Below the pieces are notes generated by a model. It saw only the letters and a program-made list of their open reading frames with translations, was not told where the DNA came from and made no database searches. 64,000 bases of DNA from the NCBI GenBank assembly GCA_014773175.1, contig VXCM01000139.1, forward strand, positions 363,794 to 427,793, in the 5' to 3' direction. Shown one piece after another: positions 47,364 through 56,608 of the stretch. Each line of letters opens with the position of its first letter. The first letter of the stretch is position 1. The position numbers and the translations under genes were made by a program. Source of the DNA: Lucifuga dentata (taxonomy: Eukaryota > Chordata > Actinopteri > Ophidiiformes > Bythitidae).

Positions 47364-50046
47364 CCTCTAATCCTCTGGAGGTTCAGATTAGTAGGGCTCC
47401 TCTGCTTTGTGGTTTCCCCTTTAAAGATCCGTCCTGATAGCAGCTGCTAATCCTGTTCATGGGTTCGTGTGTGTAGGAAAGAATCAGAGAGAAGTTTTCA
47501 GTCTGGTTACATGTCCTGGTTGCAGGACGAGGAGGCATACATGAGCTTGTGTGTGTTTTTTCCTCCTTCCAAATCTATTTTTGTGTTGTTTTTGTATGCC
47601 ACCTAAGAACAATCCTCAGCTTCTATTTTGAGGTGCAGGAGCTTGTTAGAGCTGTTGCTCGCCATTGCATAACTGATGACCTTTCACTGCTAATTTAAAC
47701 ATGGATAAATACATAAACACAGTATGCTAGTGATAAAATGTATTTTAAAATGTATGAATGCCTTACATGTGAATTGATATATGCCTATTTCTGTAATATG
47801 CTATATATGTAAAAAAAAAAATACAGGTAGACAAAATGAGGGGTTGACCTGAGTAGAAATGATAAATATGGAGCTGCAGTGTGGTCATGCAGTTTTTTCA
47901 GAGCTGAATAAGGTTTACACGCATGCTGTAAGCGTGGTAAGCGTGCAAATTCTGCAGTTTGCTTCAAGATCACTCGAGGATAAAAAGTATGTGTGGATTA
48001 TCCGGGGTAACAGGCACTTTTTCCTAAATCAACATCACTGCTGACATTGATGTGGCGACATTAATGAGGACGTGAAGTCAGAGGTCGCGGCAGCAAACAG
48101 CCTCTTGGAAATGTTTGATTCCATGCATGTTTGACTTGGCTTTTCCCGCTGCAGCTCTGCATTGTGCATTGTGTGGCTTTCTCAGCTGCAGACTGTTTTT
48201 CCTGGGCAGAATTGTGCTTCCGNGGGTTTGTGTTTGCTGCCTGGAGGTGACCGACCCTCCTTTCACTAGTATTTGCTTTTCAGAAGTTGCCAGAACACAC
48301 CACGGATAAATACCTGGGTTGCTGTCCGTGCCAGAGAGGCGGAGGAAAGTCAATCGCACACTCGTATAGTATTTTCAGGTCATGAAGCACCAGCAGCGGA
48401 AAATTAATCTGCTGCAGATGAAGTGCAGTCGAGTTGAGGTTGAGGTTGCAGGTTGCGTCTCACCCGTGTAAGATGGCGTGGCAATGATTGTAGGTAAGAC
48501 GAGCTTTGCACGGTACTCAGCGGTCAGCTGTGCCCTTGGCCTGTTCTTCCTCGTCCTCTGTATTGGCATGTGTGCTCAACTGCAGCCAAACCGCAGCATG
48601 TGACAGCCTCGTTCTGTCAGGCCTGTAATATGAGAGGTTTTGGACGTGAGGCTGGGGCGCCGTTTGATCCGGATTGGTCAAAGTTTGGAGATGGACATTT
48701 TCTGTATGTGTGTGTGTGTGTATCCTGATGTGTGTGAATGGGACGACATGAGCCTTGATCATTTTCTATCACCAAAATACCAAAAAAAAGTTTGCCATAC
48801 TAGTGAAACAAGGTCTAGTTTAGAAAAGGGACAGTTCTCCTTATGGCTTCAGAGGTCATAGGTCAGGTTTCCCGTAACGATGATAATAATTTGAATTTTG
48901 AATAGAATTGAGAAAACGAAGGGAAAAATATACATTAGTCTTTGAAAAATTTGGAAGTCACCCACAAATTTTCATTCATTCCCTCATTTAATTTTGAACC
49001 AATGGAACGCAGACCACAGAGGGCGGCGTGATGCTGTATAACCTTTCTTCATTATTCCCACCTTACCAGCAGCAAAGCAGCCTCATAACATTACATTTCA
49101 TCCACCATGCTTGACAGAGGGCATCAAGTTCTCCTCCAGCATCCTTTCATTTCCTCTTTGTCTCACATATGATCTCCTCTTTCATCCAAAAACCTCATTA
49201 TGAGACTCACCAGTCCATAATAATACTCGTTTCCAATCCTCCATTGTCCACATCTTTTGCCAGTTTCAGCCTTTTTTGATTGAATTAACAGTTTCTGATA
49301 TGACTTTTGCTTTGTAATTGTGCGTTTAAGGCCAGCATCCAGGAGTCACCTTTTCACTGTTGCAGATGACTCTAATGTATTTATCCTCTTGAGCTTTTGC
49401 ACTTCTTTTCTTGTCCTGGTTAGATCCAGGTTGTCCTTTTTTCTCAAGTCAGCGGTGGTGAACACCTTTCCATGAAATCTTTAGTTTCTTTGTAATCTGA
49501 CACATGGAATAACTTTCATTTCACAAAATAACAATAGACTGACGTGTTTGAGAAAGCTGTTTTGTTGAGGCCATTTTTGAACCCAAAATTGAAATACCAG
49601 TTCCTTGCAGTACCTTGGTGGCTTGAGTAGGGAACGTGATGGCCAAACTAGTAGATGAAAAATGAAACAGTTCACACACACACACACACACACTATATTT
49701 GAATGCATGTAAATTCTACTTTACATAAGATTCAAATGATGCAGAGCTGCAGTTTGAGATTGTAACTAGACTGTCCTTAAGTAAGAAAACTCTGGTTGAC
49801 GCCCCAGCATACATGCTGCTGACATGTCATTGAGCAAAACACTGAATCTAGGGCTGCTGTTCCAACCTTGACCTTTGACCTTCCTGTTAAAGGTAGGGAA
49901 AAAGAGAAAAATTCATGCATTTTCCACAGAAAATGAAACAGAAATGAAACAGAAACAGAAAGCATCACCTCTATTCATTCGCAAACTAATTTTCCAAGTG
50001 TAACAATCTATTTTTCAAAACCAGTCCTAAAATCTGTAGCCTGAGT

Positions 50047-50084
<38 letters not shown>

Positions 50085-51134
50085 TGTCTGTGCAGTTGGG
50101 AAAAAGACATTTAACCGCTAACACTTCATTTGGCCAGACTCGTATAGTGTTATTAGTGATTTAAAAGGAAGTGTTGCTCTGACTGGTGTATTTCTTGTCT
50201 AATTGTTGTCATAGCAACAGTCGCCATTGACGGACAAAGTCGTATGAAAGAAGACTAGGGGCCAATTTTTCCATGGAGGATGGAAATGTGATGTTTTTAA
50301 TTTGGTTTACTGGCACTGCTGAAAACCCTCCGTGCTGGAATTTTATGGAATTCCGTGAATGGACGTGTCTGGCTGGTCTCAGAAAGCGGCTCAGATGGAA
50401 TCGTGGATTTAGGAATATTTTTGTGATTTGTGACTGTTGTTTTGATGTCTCCTCATCACAGCTGCCCTACCTGCTGCTGAACTCGGCAGGAACAGACCCC
50501 CGGACTCGTATGTACCCCGTGTTCTTCGGCGAAAGCATCGAGGTCAACCCCAAGCCAGAGCAAGAAATCAAGTAAGCAAAGCTACAAACGCAGAACTCAT
50601 TATTGATTCCAAAATGGAGTTTGACTGATTTCTTCACTCAGATTTTCCTGATCAATGTTCAATCATCAATACTGCCACTTATTGATCAGTTTCAGTAGGA
50701 ATGTGTCTAAGTTACCGTCGCTTTCTCTTTTGAAGGTGCAACTCTGAGGTCAAGTACGACTCGGACAAACACTACCGAGACCGGGTGTATTGCCTTCCCG
50801 TTCCCACCGTCACCTCCTACAGTGAGACGGTGGTGGCGGTGCGAAACTGCACTTGGAGGAGCTACAAGTCCCAGGTGTACCTGGAGCCGAGGCAGAGGCC
50901 TTTAAGCTTCCAGAGCACCACCATCATCTACCCGAAACACGCCAAGAACACTTACCGCACCACGCTCAACTACAACGCCATGGGCTCCCGCCGCTGGTTT
51001 GTCTCCACAGTCCAGCTCAAATCGAGTGAANCAACTACAACGCCATGGGCTCCCGCCGCTGGTTTGTCTCCACAGTCCAGCTCAAATCGAGTGAAGATAC
51101 TAGTCCCTGTATCATCTACACAGAGGACCTGTAG
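45021..51134 (+). CDS. rflna: Refilin A (FAM101A), three coding exons; frame broken by an assembly duplication
   Basis: Refilins bind filamins and promote filamin-driven actin bundling, with roles in perinuclear actin and in cartilage and vertebral development. The N-terminus MVGHLHLQAMDDSLK and the string GLLDSPDSGLPPSPSP match refilin A rather than refilin B, as does the middle block VFFGESIEVNP. Residues 27-33 form a DSGLPPS sequence of the kind described as a degradation motif in this short-lived family. Exons are 45,021-45,239, 50,462-50,571 and 50,736-51,134, all with GT/AG sites. With the duplicated block in exon 3 (51,031-51,095) removed, the lengths sum to 663 nt, or 220 residues, close to the human length of about 216. 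As printed, the N plus 64-bp copy shifts the frame. The ATG at 45,021 was chosen because the family peptide begins there; the upstream in-frame codons are not family-like. No membrane segment or signal peptide is present. Confidence 0.95.
45222..45356. other. Assembly duplication around a single N (45,289) at the exon-1 donor
   Basis: The 67 bases at 45,222-45,288, including the last 18 bases of exon 1 and the splice donor, are repeated exactly at 45,290-45,356. Confidence 0.93.
45357..45972. other. rflna intron 1, left part
   Basis: No further exon or known repeat. A short CT run lies near 45,541. Confidence 0.6.
45973..46527 (-). mobile_element. TTAA-1 family element in rflna intron 1 (about 555 bp)
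   Basis: TTAA at 45,973-45,976 and 46,524-46,527 encloses AGGACCATACCGGTG...GGGTATGGTCCT. The inner order is reversed, as in the 38,135 copy. Confidence 0.87.
46528..48994. other. rflna intron 1, middle part, with (GA)n at 47,331-47,361 and an N at 48,223
   Basis: No exon is recognised. The segment 47,860-48,380 has few repeats, but nothing in it can be identified. The N at 48,223 is not flanked by a duplication. Confidence 0.55.
48995..49610 (-). pseudogene. Tc1/mariner transposase remnant in rflna intron 1
   Basis: Read on the - strand, the sequence follows the teleost Tc1-like transposase with stops and frame slips. Near the start of the remnant stand a VSDYKET-like block and then LRKKDNLDLTRTRKEVQKL, followed by an LDAGLKR string, a degraded W....W..V.WSDES region near 49,225, and SVKHGG with GCFAA (about 49,065-49,115), the well-known SVKHGGGSVMVWGC region. 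The DDE residues are not intact. Terminal inverted repeats were not found, so it is an old fragment. It lies antisense to the host gene. Confidence 0.82.
49611..50461. other. rflna intron 1, right part, with CA runs
   Basis: (CA)n at 49,675-49,693 and 50,049-50,081. The intron ends in CCTCATCACAG before exon 2. Confidence 0.7.
50462..50571 (+). CDS. rflna: rflna coding exon 2
   Basis: 110 nt between acceptor ...CATCACAG and donor GTAAGC. It encodes residues 74-109 plus two bases of a Lys codon. It contains the refilin signature MYPVFFGESIEVNP. Confidence 0.95.
50736..51134 (+). CDS. rflna: rflna coding exon 3, with an artefactual 65-nt insertion
   Basis: After acceptor TTTTGAAG the exon completes the split Lys codon and reads CNSEVKY, VPTVTSYSETVVAV, NCTWRSYKSQVYLEPR and STTIIYPKHAKNTYRTTL, the conserved filamin-binding half of refilins. 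At 51,031 an N and a second copy of the previous 64 bases intervene. Passing from the first copy to the sequence after the second (51,096) restores the frame to a TAG at 51,132-51,134 after ...YTEDL. As printed, the frame would run on into the wrong register. Confidence 0.93.
50967..51095. other. Assembly duplication around a single N (51,031) inside rflna exon 3
   Basis: The bases 50,967-51,030 equal 51,032-51,095 exactly (64 nt). Confidence 0.95.
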
Positions 51135-51247
51135 GGCCCAGACTGGCCCCGCCCACACAGGGAGAGGGCGACCCAACGGTGATGGATGGTGATCATCTTG
51201 GTTTAAAGGGAACTATTTCAAGTACTGATGGAGAGCCGAAACCCTGT

Positions 51248-51372
51248 TCATCCTTACCCGCCATGGAGGAAACACGTGGACTCCTTCAGTAATGTTTCAC
51301 CTGAGTGTANTCATCCTTACCCGCCATGGAGGAAACACGTGGACTCCTTCAGTAATGTTTCACCTGAGTGTA
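51248..51372. other. Assembly duplication around a single N (51,310)
   Basis: The bases 51,248-51,309 equal 51,311-51,372 exactly (62 nt), within the rflna 3' UTR. Confidence 0.93.
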
Positions 51373-51839
51373 TTTAGACTTTCTACTGATGCAGTCTTTA
51401 AAAAGGGAGTCAGTTTAAAGCTGCACTTCAACCATTTATGTCTTATTTAATATAAAAGCTGACAAATTGGTGTCCTTTGCTCTCCTCCAGGTTGGATTGT
51501 TGCCTCTTTGAAGGTAATGATCGCAGTTTGATGGTAGATGTCTGTGTATAGAAAGCTGATAAAAGTAAAGACGACGTGTCACGGATTTCAGCAGGGCTTG
51601 CCGCAAACCCTTTCACACCAATGCAAAGCTTTCTAACGTGGCTTTATTGCACTTGTTCTCTGTATATCACAGTAGATGTCAGCCCCGTCGGTGGACTAGC
51701 GTGGCAGGTGGGGATCTGAATTTCAACCTTGCATTTGAAACCTTGGACCAAAGAGAGTTTGAGATGGGAGTGGCTGTGTAAAAATGTTATTTCACCCTCA
51801 TAACTCCACACGCACACCATTTTACAGGATACAGTTATA

Positions 51840-52299
51840 TTAAAGGGGACATATACAGATTTCCATGTTTTTGATTTCATTTGGGAGGGTCTACTTTGAA
51901 TGTGCAAAAAAAAAAAAAAAAAAAAAAGCACACTGCAGCACTCCTCTGCACACTGAGTGAAAACAGGCCATTTCTTTAAGGCCCCCCTCCCGAAAACTAT
52001 GTTCTGATTGGCCAGCTGTGACATATCAGATACTAGCCATAACCTCACTTACTAGCCTCATACTTCATGCTTGTGTCTAACCAGGTGTTACATGATGATG
52101 TCAGCATGTTACAGATGTAAAGGACTAATCAAAAACGAAGCTTACATGCAGTTTAGATCCTGAGTTTATGCTACAAGACGCATTTCTTTTTGTGCGAACT
52201 TAAAGTTTTGCAGCTTTGATAATGTTCAACATATACTCTCTGCTATAATACACTTTAATTATAAGGGAAATAACAAAAAGCATAATATGTCTCCTTTAA
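51840..52299 (-). mobile_element. TTAA-2 family element, complete (about 460 bp)
   Basis: TTAA at 51,840-51,843 and 52,296-52,299 encloses AGGGGACATATACAG...CATAATATGTCTCCT. The inner blocks match 33,247-33,675 in the same orientation. It would be transcribed as part of the rflna 3' UTR if that UTR is as long as proposed. Confidence 0.85.
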
Positions 52300-53451
52300 C
52301 ACGCATTTAAACAGCAGCAATCAGACTGGTCTGTAGAAATAAAATTGAGGTAAAAAGCATCGTGAGAACAGAAGATTGCCTTAGAGATATTTGAAAATAG
52401 TGCTAATTTGCGAATAGATGTGACTATCTGTTGCTAACCTGCTTTGACTATCAGTAGGAAGTATTTAGAGTTTGATTAGAGTGTTGATACATCCTAACTC
52501 ACACATCTAGCCCTAAAAGTTATTTCCAACTATATTTGACTGAAGTCTGCTTTGTTTGCAGTTTTTATAAGAGAAGCGATGGTTTAAACTGCCAATGCGG
52601 CTCTTTTATATTGTGTTTTTTTCAGATAATAACAAATTCTTCTCAAATCAGACAGTTCAGTCCACTTTTATAATCACGAGGAGCAGCGAGAACACATCAG
52701 ATTTACCTGTAGAAGATGTCAGACAGATTTTTATTGAGAGTTACCTGACTTTTTTTTGTGTCGGTCTTATATATATATATATATCTATATATATATATAT
52801 ATATTTAGATTACTGAACATGACAAATATTGAAACCTGTTTTATGAATTCAGGTCTTACCTCAAATGTTCTTCATCTTTCTGATTTATTTAGTTTCAAAT
52901 GTGTATTCCCTAATTTGAGTTGAGGTCCTGAGGTCTTGTTATTTTTTATTGTTGGAAATTTAATTAAAGGTATTTCCTCCAGGTAGGAGCATTGTGGGAG
53001 GAGCTTTGAGGGTGGCGCTGAGGTACATCAGTACTGTAGGACGCATGCTGAATTTTAATGAGGGAATAGAAATGAAGAAAGACAGAAGAGAATTTCAAAA
53101 GAGGGGTCGATTGGTTAGATCAGTGTGGCAGAAAATATGAAAAAAGGTCTTGATATATTTGTTTTTAGATATTGGGAAGGTTACAGGGAAGATGCTTGAG
53201 AGATTTGTTACGTGTTGATGGTCTGTGAAATGTCAAGAGACGCGAAAACAACGAAAGTCAGCGGATGTAAAGTTAAATTTGTTGTCGGTTTAACGCGTGT
53301 TTTCTAACATTTGATTTTGTTACTGTAAAATATTTTCCTGTTGTATATGTGGCATTGAGGCACTTCATAATTCTCTTTATATTTTTGTACATCAATCATC
53401 GTTCTTGCTCTGATCAAAGAAAATAATTTAAAAAGATGTATATCCTAATTG

Positions 53452-53457
53452 AATAAA
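53452..53457 (+). promoter_or_regulatory. Candidate polyadenylation signal of rflna
   Basis: AATAAA in TTGAATAAAACC, followed about 25-45 bases on by the GT-rich CTTCTGTTGTTTTGTGTC. The preceding few hundred bases are AT-rich and UTR-like. Confidence 0.55.
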
Positions 53458-53475
53458 ACCAAAACAATTCCCAAA

Positions 53476-54298
53476 CCCAACTTCTGTTGTTTTGTGTCTA
53501 ATATCGCCAAGTGGAGACCGCAGAACTTCACATTTCAGCTTTCACTTTGTCATTAGAGAATAAACTCCCAAGATATACATCTGTAACCACCCTGACCAAC
53601 TTCACACACTCCTGTGAAATATGATTATTACACTCCTGTGAAATATTACACTGACATGCCAAAATGCACACACACATAAAGTAAACACACACATACACAC
53701 GTGCTTTCACATGTAGACAAGCTAAGTAGATGCAATTCCACTCTGATATTTACAAGCAGCCCGTGACGCTCACAGTGCTTCTTGCTTCTGTGGAAACATG
53801 TTTGTATTTGTGACTGTGGACACGTACCATTTCCCTTCATCCCTCCTCAACCTTCACAATCCCCCTTCATTTAGTTTGGACACATGAACAATGAAACAAG
53901 ACTGTCCTATGCAGAAATCTTTGATCAGTCACTGAAATCCTGTTTCTTATTTGTGGATATATTTCTTTGTCTGATTCATCATCGGGGTAAAAGTACTGGA
54001 TGTGTTTCCTGTTTCTGCAACTCATGTGTCCTCACATCATTTCCTTACATCTCTTCCTCATGTCTTATTGACAGTTGAGGAAATTAGGATGAGCCTGCTG
54101 TCAGTCCAGCACACAGATAAATGGTGATACTTCTGTGTTCATACAGGGGACAGTTAAAGGAAACACCAGCCTTCAGGAACATGGATGAGAGCATCAGTTC
54201 AGGGTAAAACACCCAGAATGTAACATGTTACTCAAAAACCTCACTTACTGTATTTTGAGATAATAGCTCTGTTAGTGTTTGTGTGTGATATAAAGCTG
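53476..54298. other. Intergenic DNA between rflna and the lone Musashi exon
   Basis: Direct repeat ACACTCCTGTGAAATAT near 53,606 and 53,630. No exon recognised. In particular, the next Musashi-1 exon (after QFP, beginning with Glu) was looked for and not found. Confidence 0.6.
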
Positions 54299-54563
54299 AA
54301 ATCTACACCTTTACTGAAATGAATCCAGAGTGTATGAGGAGCAGAGTGTGTGGAGATTACCAGGGAACTGGTAGGTGTATCCGGGGGTGAGGCCGGCGTA
54401 GCTGCGGCTGGTGTAGGTGGCCGTCTGAAANAAATCTACACCTTTACTGAAATGAATCCAGAGTGTATGAGGAGCAGAGTGTGTGGAGATTACCAGGGAA
54501 CTGGTAGGTGTATCCGGGGGTGAGGCCGGCGTAGCTGCGGCTGGTGTAGGTGGCCGTCTGAAA
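54299..54563. other. Assembly duplication around a single N (54,431), including most of the Musashi exon
   Basis: The bases 54,299-54,430 equal 54,432-54,563 exactly (132 nt), the longest such block. The left copy holds an incomplete second version of the exon (54,362-54,430). Confidence 0.95.
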
Positions 54564-54574
54564 GCCTGGATAAC
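54494..54574 (-). CDS. msi1: Lone Musashi-1 C-terminal exon
   Basis: The 81-nt exon lies between an acceptor CTCCTGCAG and a donor G|GTAATC and encodes YPGFQTATYTSRSYAGLTPG and YTYQFP, starting and ending in phase 1. This matches the segment of Musashi-1 downstream of its two RRM domains (human: a closely similar YPGFQ...YTYQFP stretch of the same 26 residues). Musashi-1 is an RNA-binding translational regulator of neural progenitors. The reading frame, length and splice phases agree with a genuine exon. No RRM exon lies to its right on the - strand up to ncor2, and no following exon lies to its left before rflna. It may be a retained or duplicated exon, or a contig wrongly placed here; the overlap with its left neighbour argues for real adjacency on that side. 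Confidence 0.78.
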
Positions 54575-55325
54575 CTGCAGGAGGACAGTCACCATCAACA
54601 CCTGCAGCTGTGATACATGTATGGACAGTTAGATCATAATGACATGATGCATAACAGGAGCTCATATACAGACTTATTACCACATGTTCTGGGCAGAACA
54701 GGAGGTGCTTGCCACAGAAAGGGTCAGAGGTGTGTGTTATTGAGGTTTAGACAGAGTGGTGCTGCCCCCTAGCTGTGGACACTGGTGGGTGATTTTCTAC
54801 ACCTGAAGTCTGGATTTCTCCAGCTTCACTCTTTGCAGTGAACATTATGCTCACGTTGTCTTTGTCAGGAAGCTTCCAGCAGGAAAACTCAACNCACTCT
54901 TTGCAGTGAACATTATGCTCACGTTGTCTTTGTCAGGAAGCTTCCAGCAGGAAAACTCAATGACTCAAACATAAAAGGATATTGATACTGTTGCAAGCAA
55001 CACAATGTGAAAAATACAATTAAGTTATTTATTTATTGGTGTGGGGTAACACATGCCGTAATCTGGAGCATGTTTTACCAGTAAAACTTAACTCCCAAAA
55101 AAGCAGTAACACACAAAAAGGTGCAGTTCTCAGGGTGAACAGTAGGAGGCAGCGTTGCTGCGTCAGATGCACAGATCTTCCCAACAGCAAATACAGGAAA
55201 TGAGTTCAGGCCGGAGTTTACCTGTCAGAGTGGCGGAAGGCGGTAGAAACTAACCGGTCAAATCGGCGGCTTCTGCGTCCGACAAAAGTTGGAAGCAACA
55301 CGGTGATGTGGAGAGGCATTAAGTT
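54575..55325. other. Unassigned DNA with a further assembly duplication (54,827-54,960)
   Basis: About 66 bases at 54,827-54,893 are repeated at 54,895-54,960 around an N at 54,894. No exon recognised. Confidence 0.7.
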
Positions 55326-55366
55326 GTTTTTTTTTTTTTTTTTTNTTTTTTTTTTTTTTTTTTTTT
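55326..55366. repeat. Poly-T tract with an N at 55,345
   Basis: A contig join inside a homopolymer, with no sequence overlap to vouch for it. It is the weakest link between the rflna/Musashi side and the ncor2 side. Confidence 0.92.
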
Positions 55367-56290
55367 CTTTTACACAGGAAAGCGGCAACTGCAGTGGTTA
55401 ATTTGTGGAGTTGTTCGTCAGTTTCTAAAAGTTGCAACACGTATAAGACTCCCCAGAAAATGTCTTTCACTAAAGTTCCGCCCTGTGGTATAAAGGCGGA
55501 ACAAAAATTTGTAACTGACAAACCTACTCATTTACAACAACACACAAACACAAAAATGAAAAATAAGAAATGTGTGTGGGTGAATGACATTTTACAAACC
55601 CAACGAAAATAAGGATTTTGGATGATCAAGTTATAAGTGGACCAATCTGATAAAACACTGGATTCTCCTGGACATTTCCTTCTTTATATATTTTGGACAA
55701 TTTTTATAAAGTACATGCGTGGTCAAATATTTCACTTACCAATTCCTGAAAGGAATCTTTGATTGTAGTTGCATGATACAAAGGTATGAAGTGGCAGGAA
55801 TCCTAATTCATATATCATTTTTAACATAAGCAATTTTCAAAAATAAAGACATTTCTAAATTATCTTACAGTTGTCTCTGTGTAGTTAATGACATACATTC
55901 TTTTAAATGAGCAAGTTAAAAATCCCTACAGATAATGAAGTAACATAGGTATGATTTTTTTTTTTTTTAATTTGTTCACCTTTTAAACACATTTATCATT
56001 GCTTTCCTAGCCACTGTTGGGAACAGCACTTTTCTTTTCTTTCTCATACTTCATTTCGATCTTCATAAATTGGTTCTTCCTCTCCAGCCACCTTCTTAAA
56101 CTTATTTTCTATCTTCTTTACCTCCTGCAGCAGAATATGCGCTTTTTGGAAGCGTAGCCACGACCTTCTTCAGCCTTGTCAGATTCAATGTCCATTTTTG
56201 TGTTTAAACTGTCATTAAAACAGATCAAAGAAGAATTGTGGAGACAGACCAAATATGTCAAATGAAAGGCATTCTCCACATACAGTATAT
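55367..56290. other. Unassigned AT-rich DNA
   Basis: No exon or known repeat recognised. Confidence 0.6.
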
Positions 56291-56400
56291 TTAAAGGACC
56301 ATACTGCCCATTTAACATGTTCGAACCTAATATATTCAATTTTCATACACGTAACGTTACTGAACAATCATTTTCCAAAGCATACTAGTGGAACTACTGG
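56291..56400 (+). mobile_element. TTAA-1 family element, left end only, B-type
   Basis: TTAAAGGACCATACTGCC, then GAACCTAATATATTCAATTT and TTTTCCAAAGCATACTAG. The rest of the element is missing. Confidence 0.75.
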
Positions 56401-56602
56401 AATACTCAAACTCTTTATGTGAAGTTTTAACAACTTAAAATGTATCCTTCAAACACTTAAATATGAGCATTTACCGCCCCCTTGTGGTATTTGACCTCCA
56501 TTGCCTTAAAACTGTCAACATGCAGGAACACAGACACTGACTTACCAAATACAGTGATCATATTAACATATTGCCGAGACAGTTTTCAATGGCAATAAGC
56601 TT

Positions 56603-56608
56603 TTTATT
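56603..56608 (-). promoter_or_regulatory. Candidate distal polyadenylation signal of ncor2
   Basis: On the - strand AATAAA in TTTAAATAAAAAGC, with a downstream TG-rich stretch. It marks the left end of a 2.9-kb region without transposons that follows the ncor2 stop. Another AATAAA on the same strand lies at 58,103-58,108 and would give a shorter UTR. Confidence 0.4.

Larger units (their letters stand above)
51135..53475 (+). other. Probable rflna 3' UTR
   Basis: From the stop to a polyadenylation signal at 53,452 no other gene start or exon is seen. It includes a TTAA-2 element, a poly-A run (51,907-51,927) and a (TA)n tract (52,770-52,804). The length of about 2.3 kb is plausible but unproven, and an earlier end is possible. 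Confidence 0.5.

Noticed and set aside
45021..51134. Assignment to refilin B
   Set aside because: The N-terminus MVGHLHLQ, the VFFGESI block and the VPTVT.YSET block follow refilin A.
55258..55521. A - strand frame with a long poly-Lys stretch as an upstream Musashi exon
   Set aside because: The poly-Lys is the poly-T tract, and no RRM motif (RNP1 or RNP2) is present.
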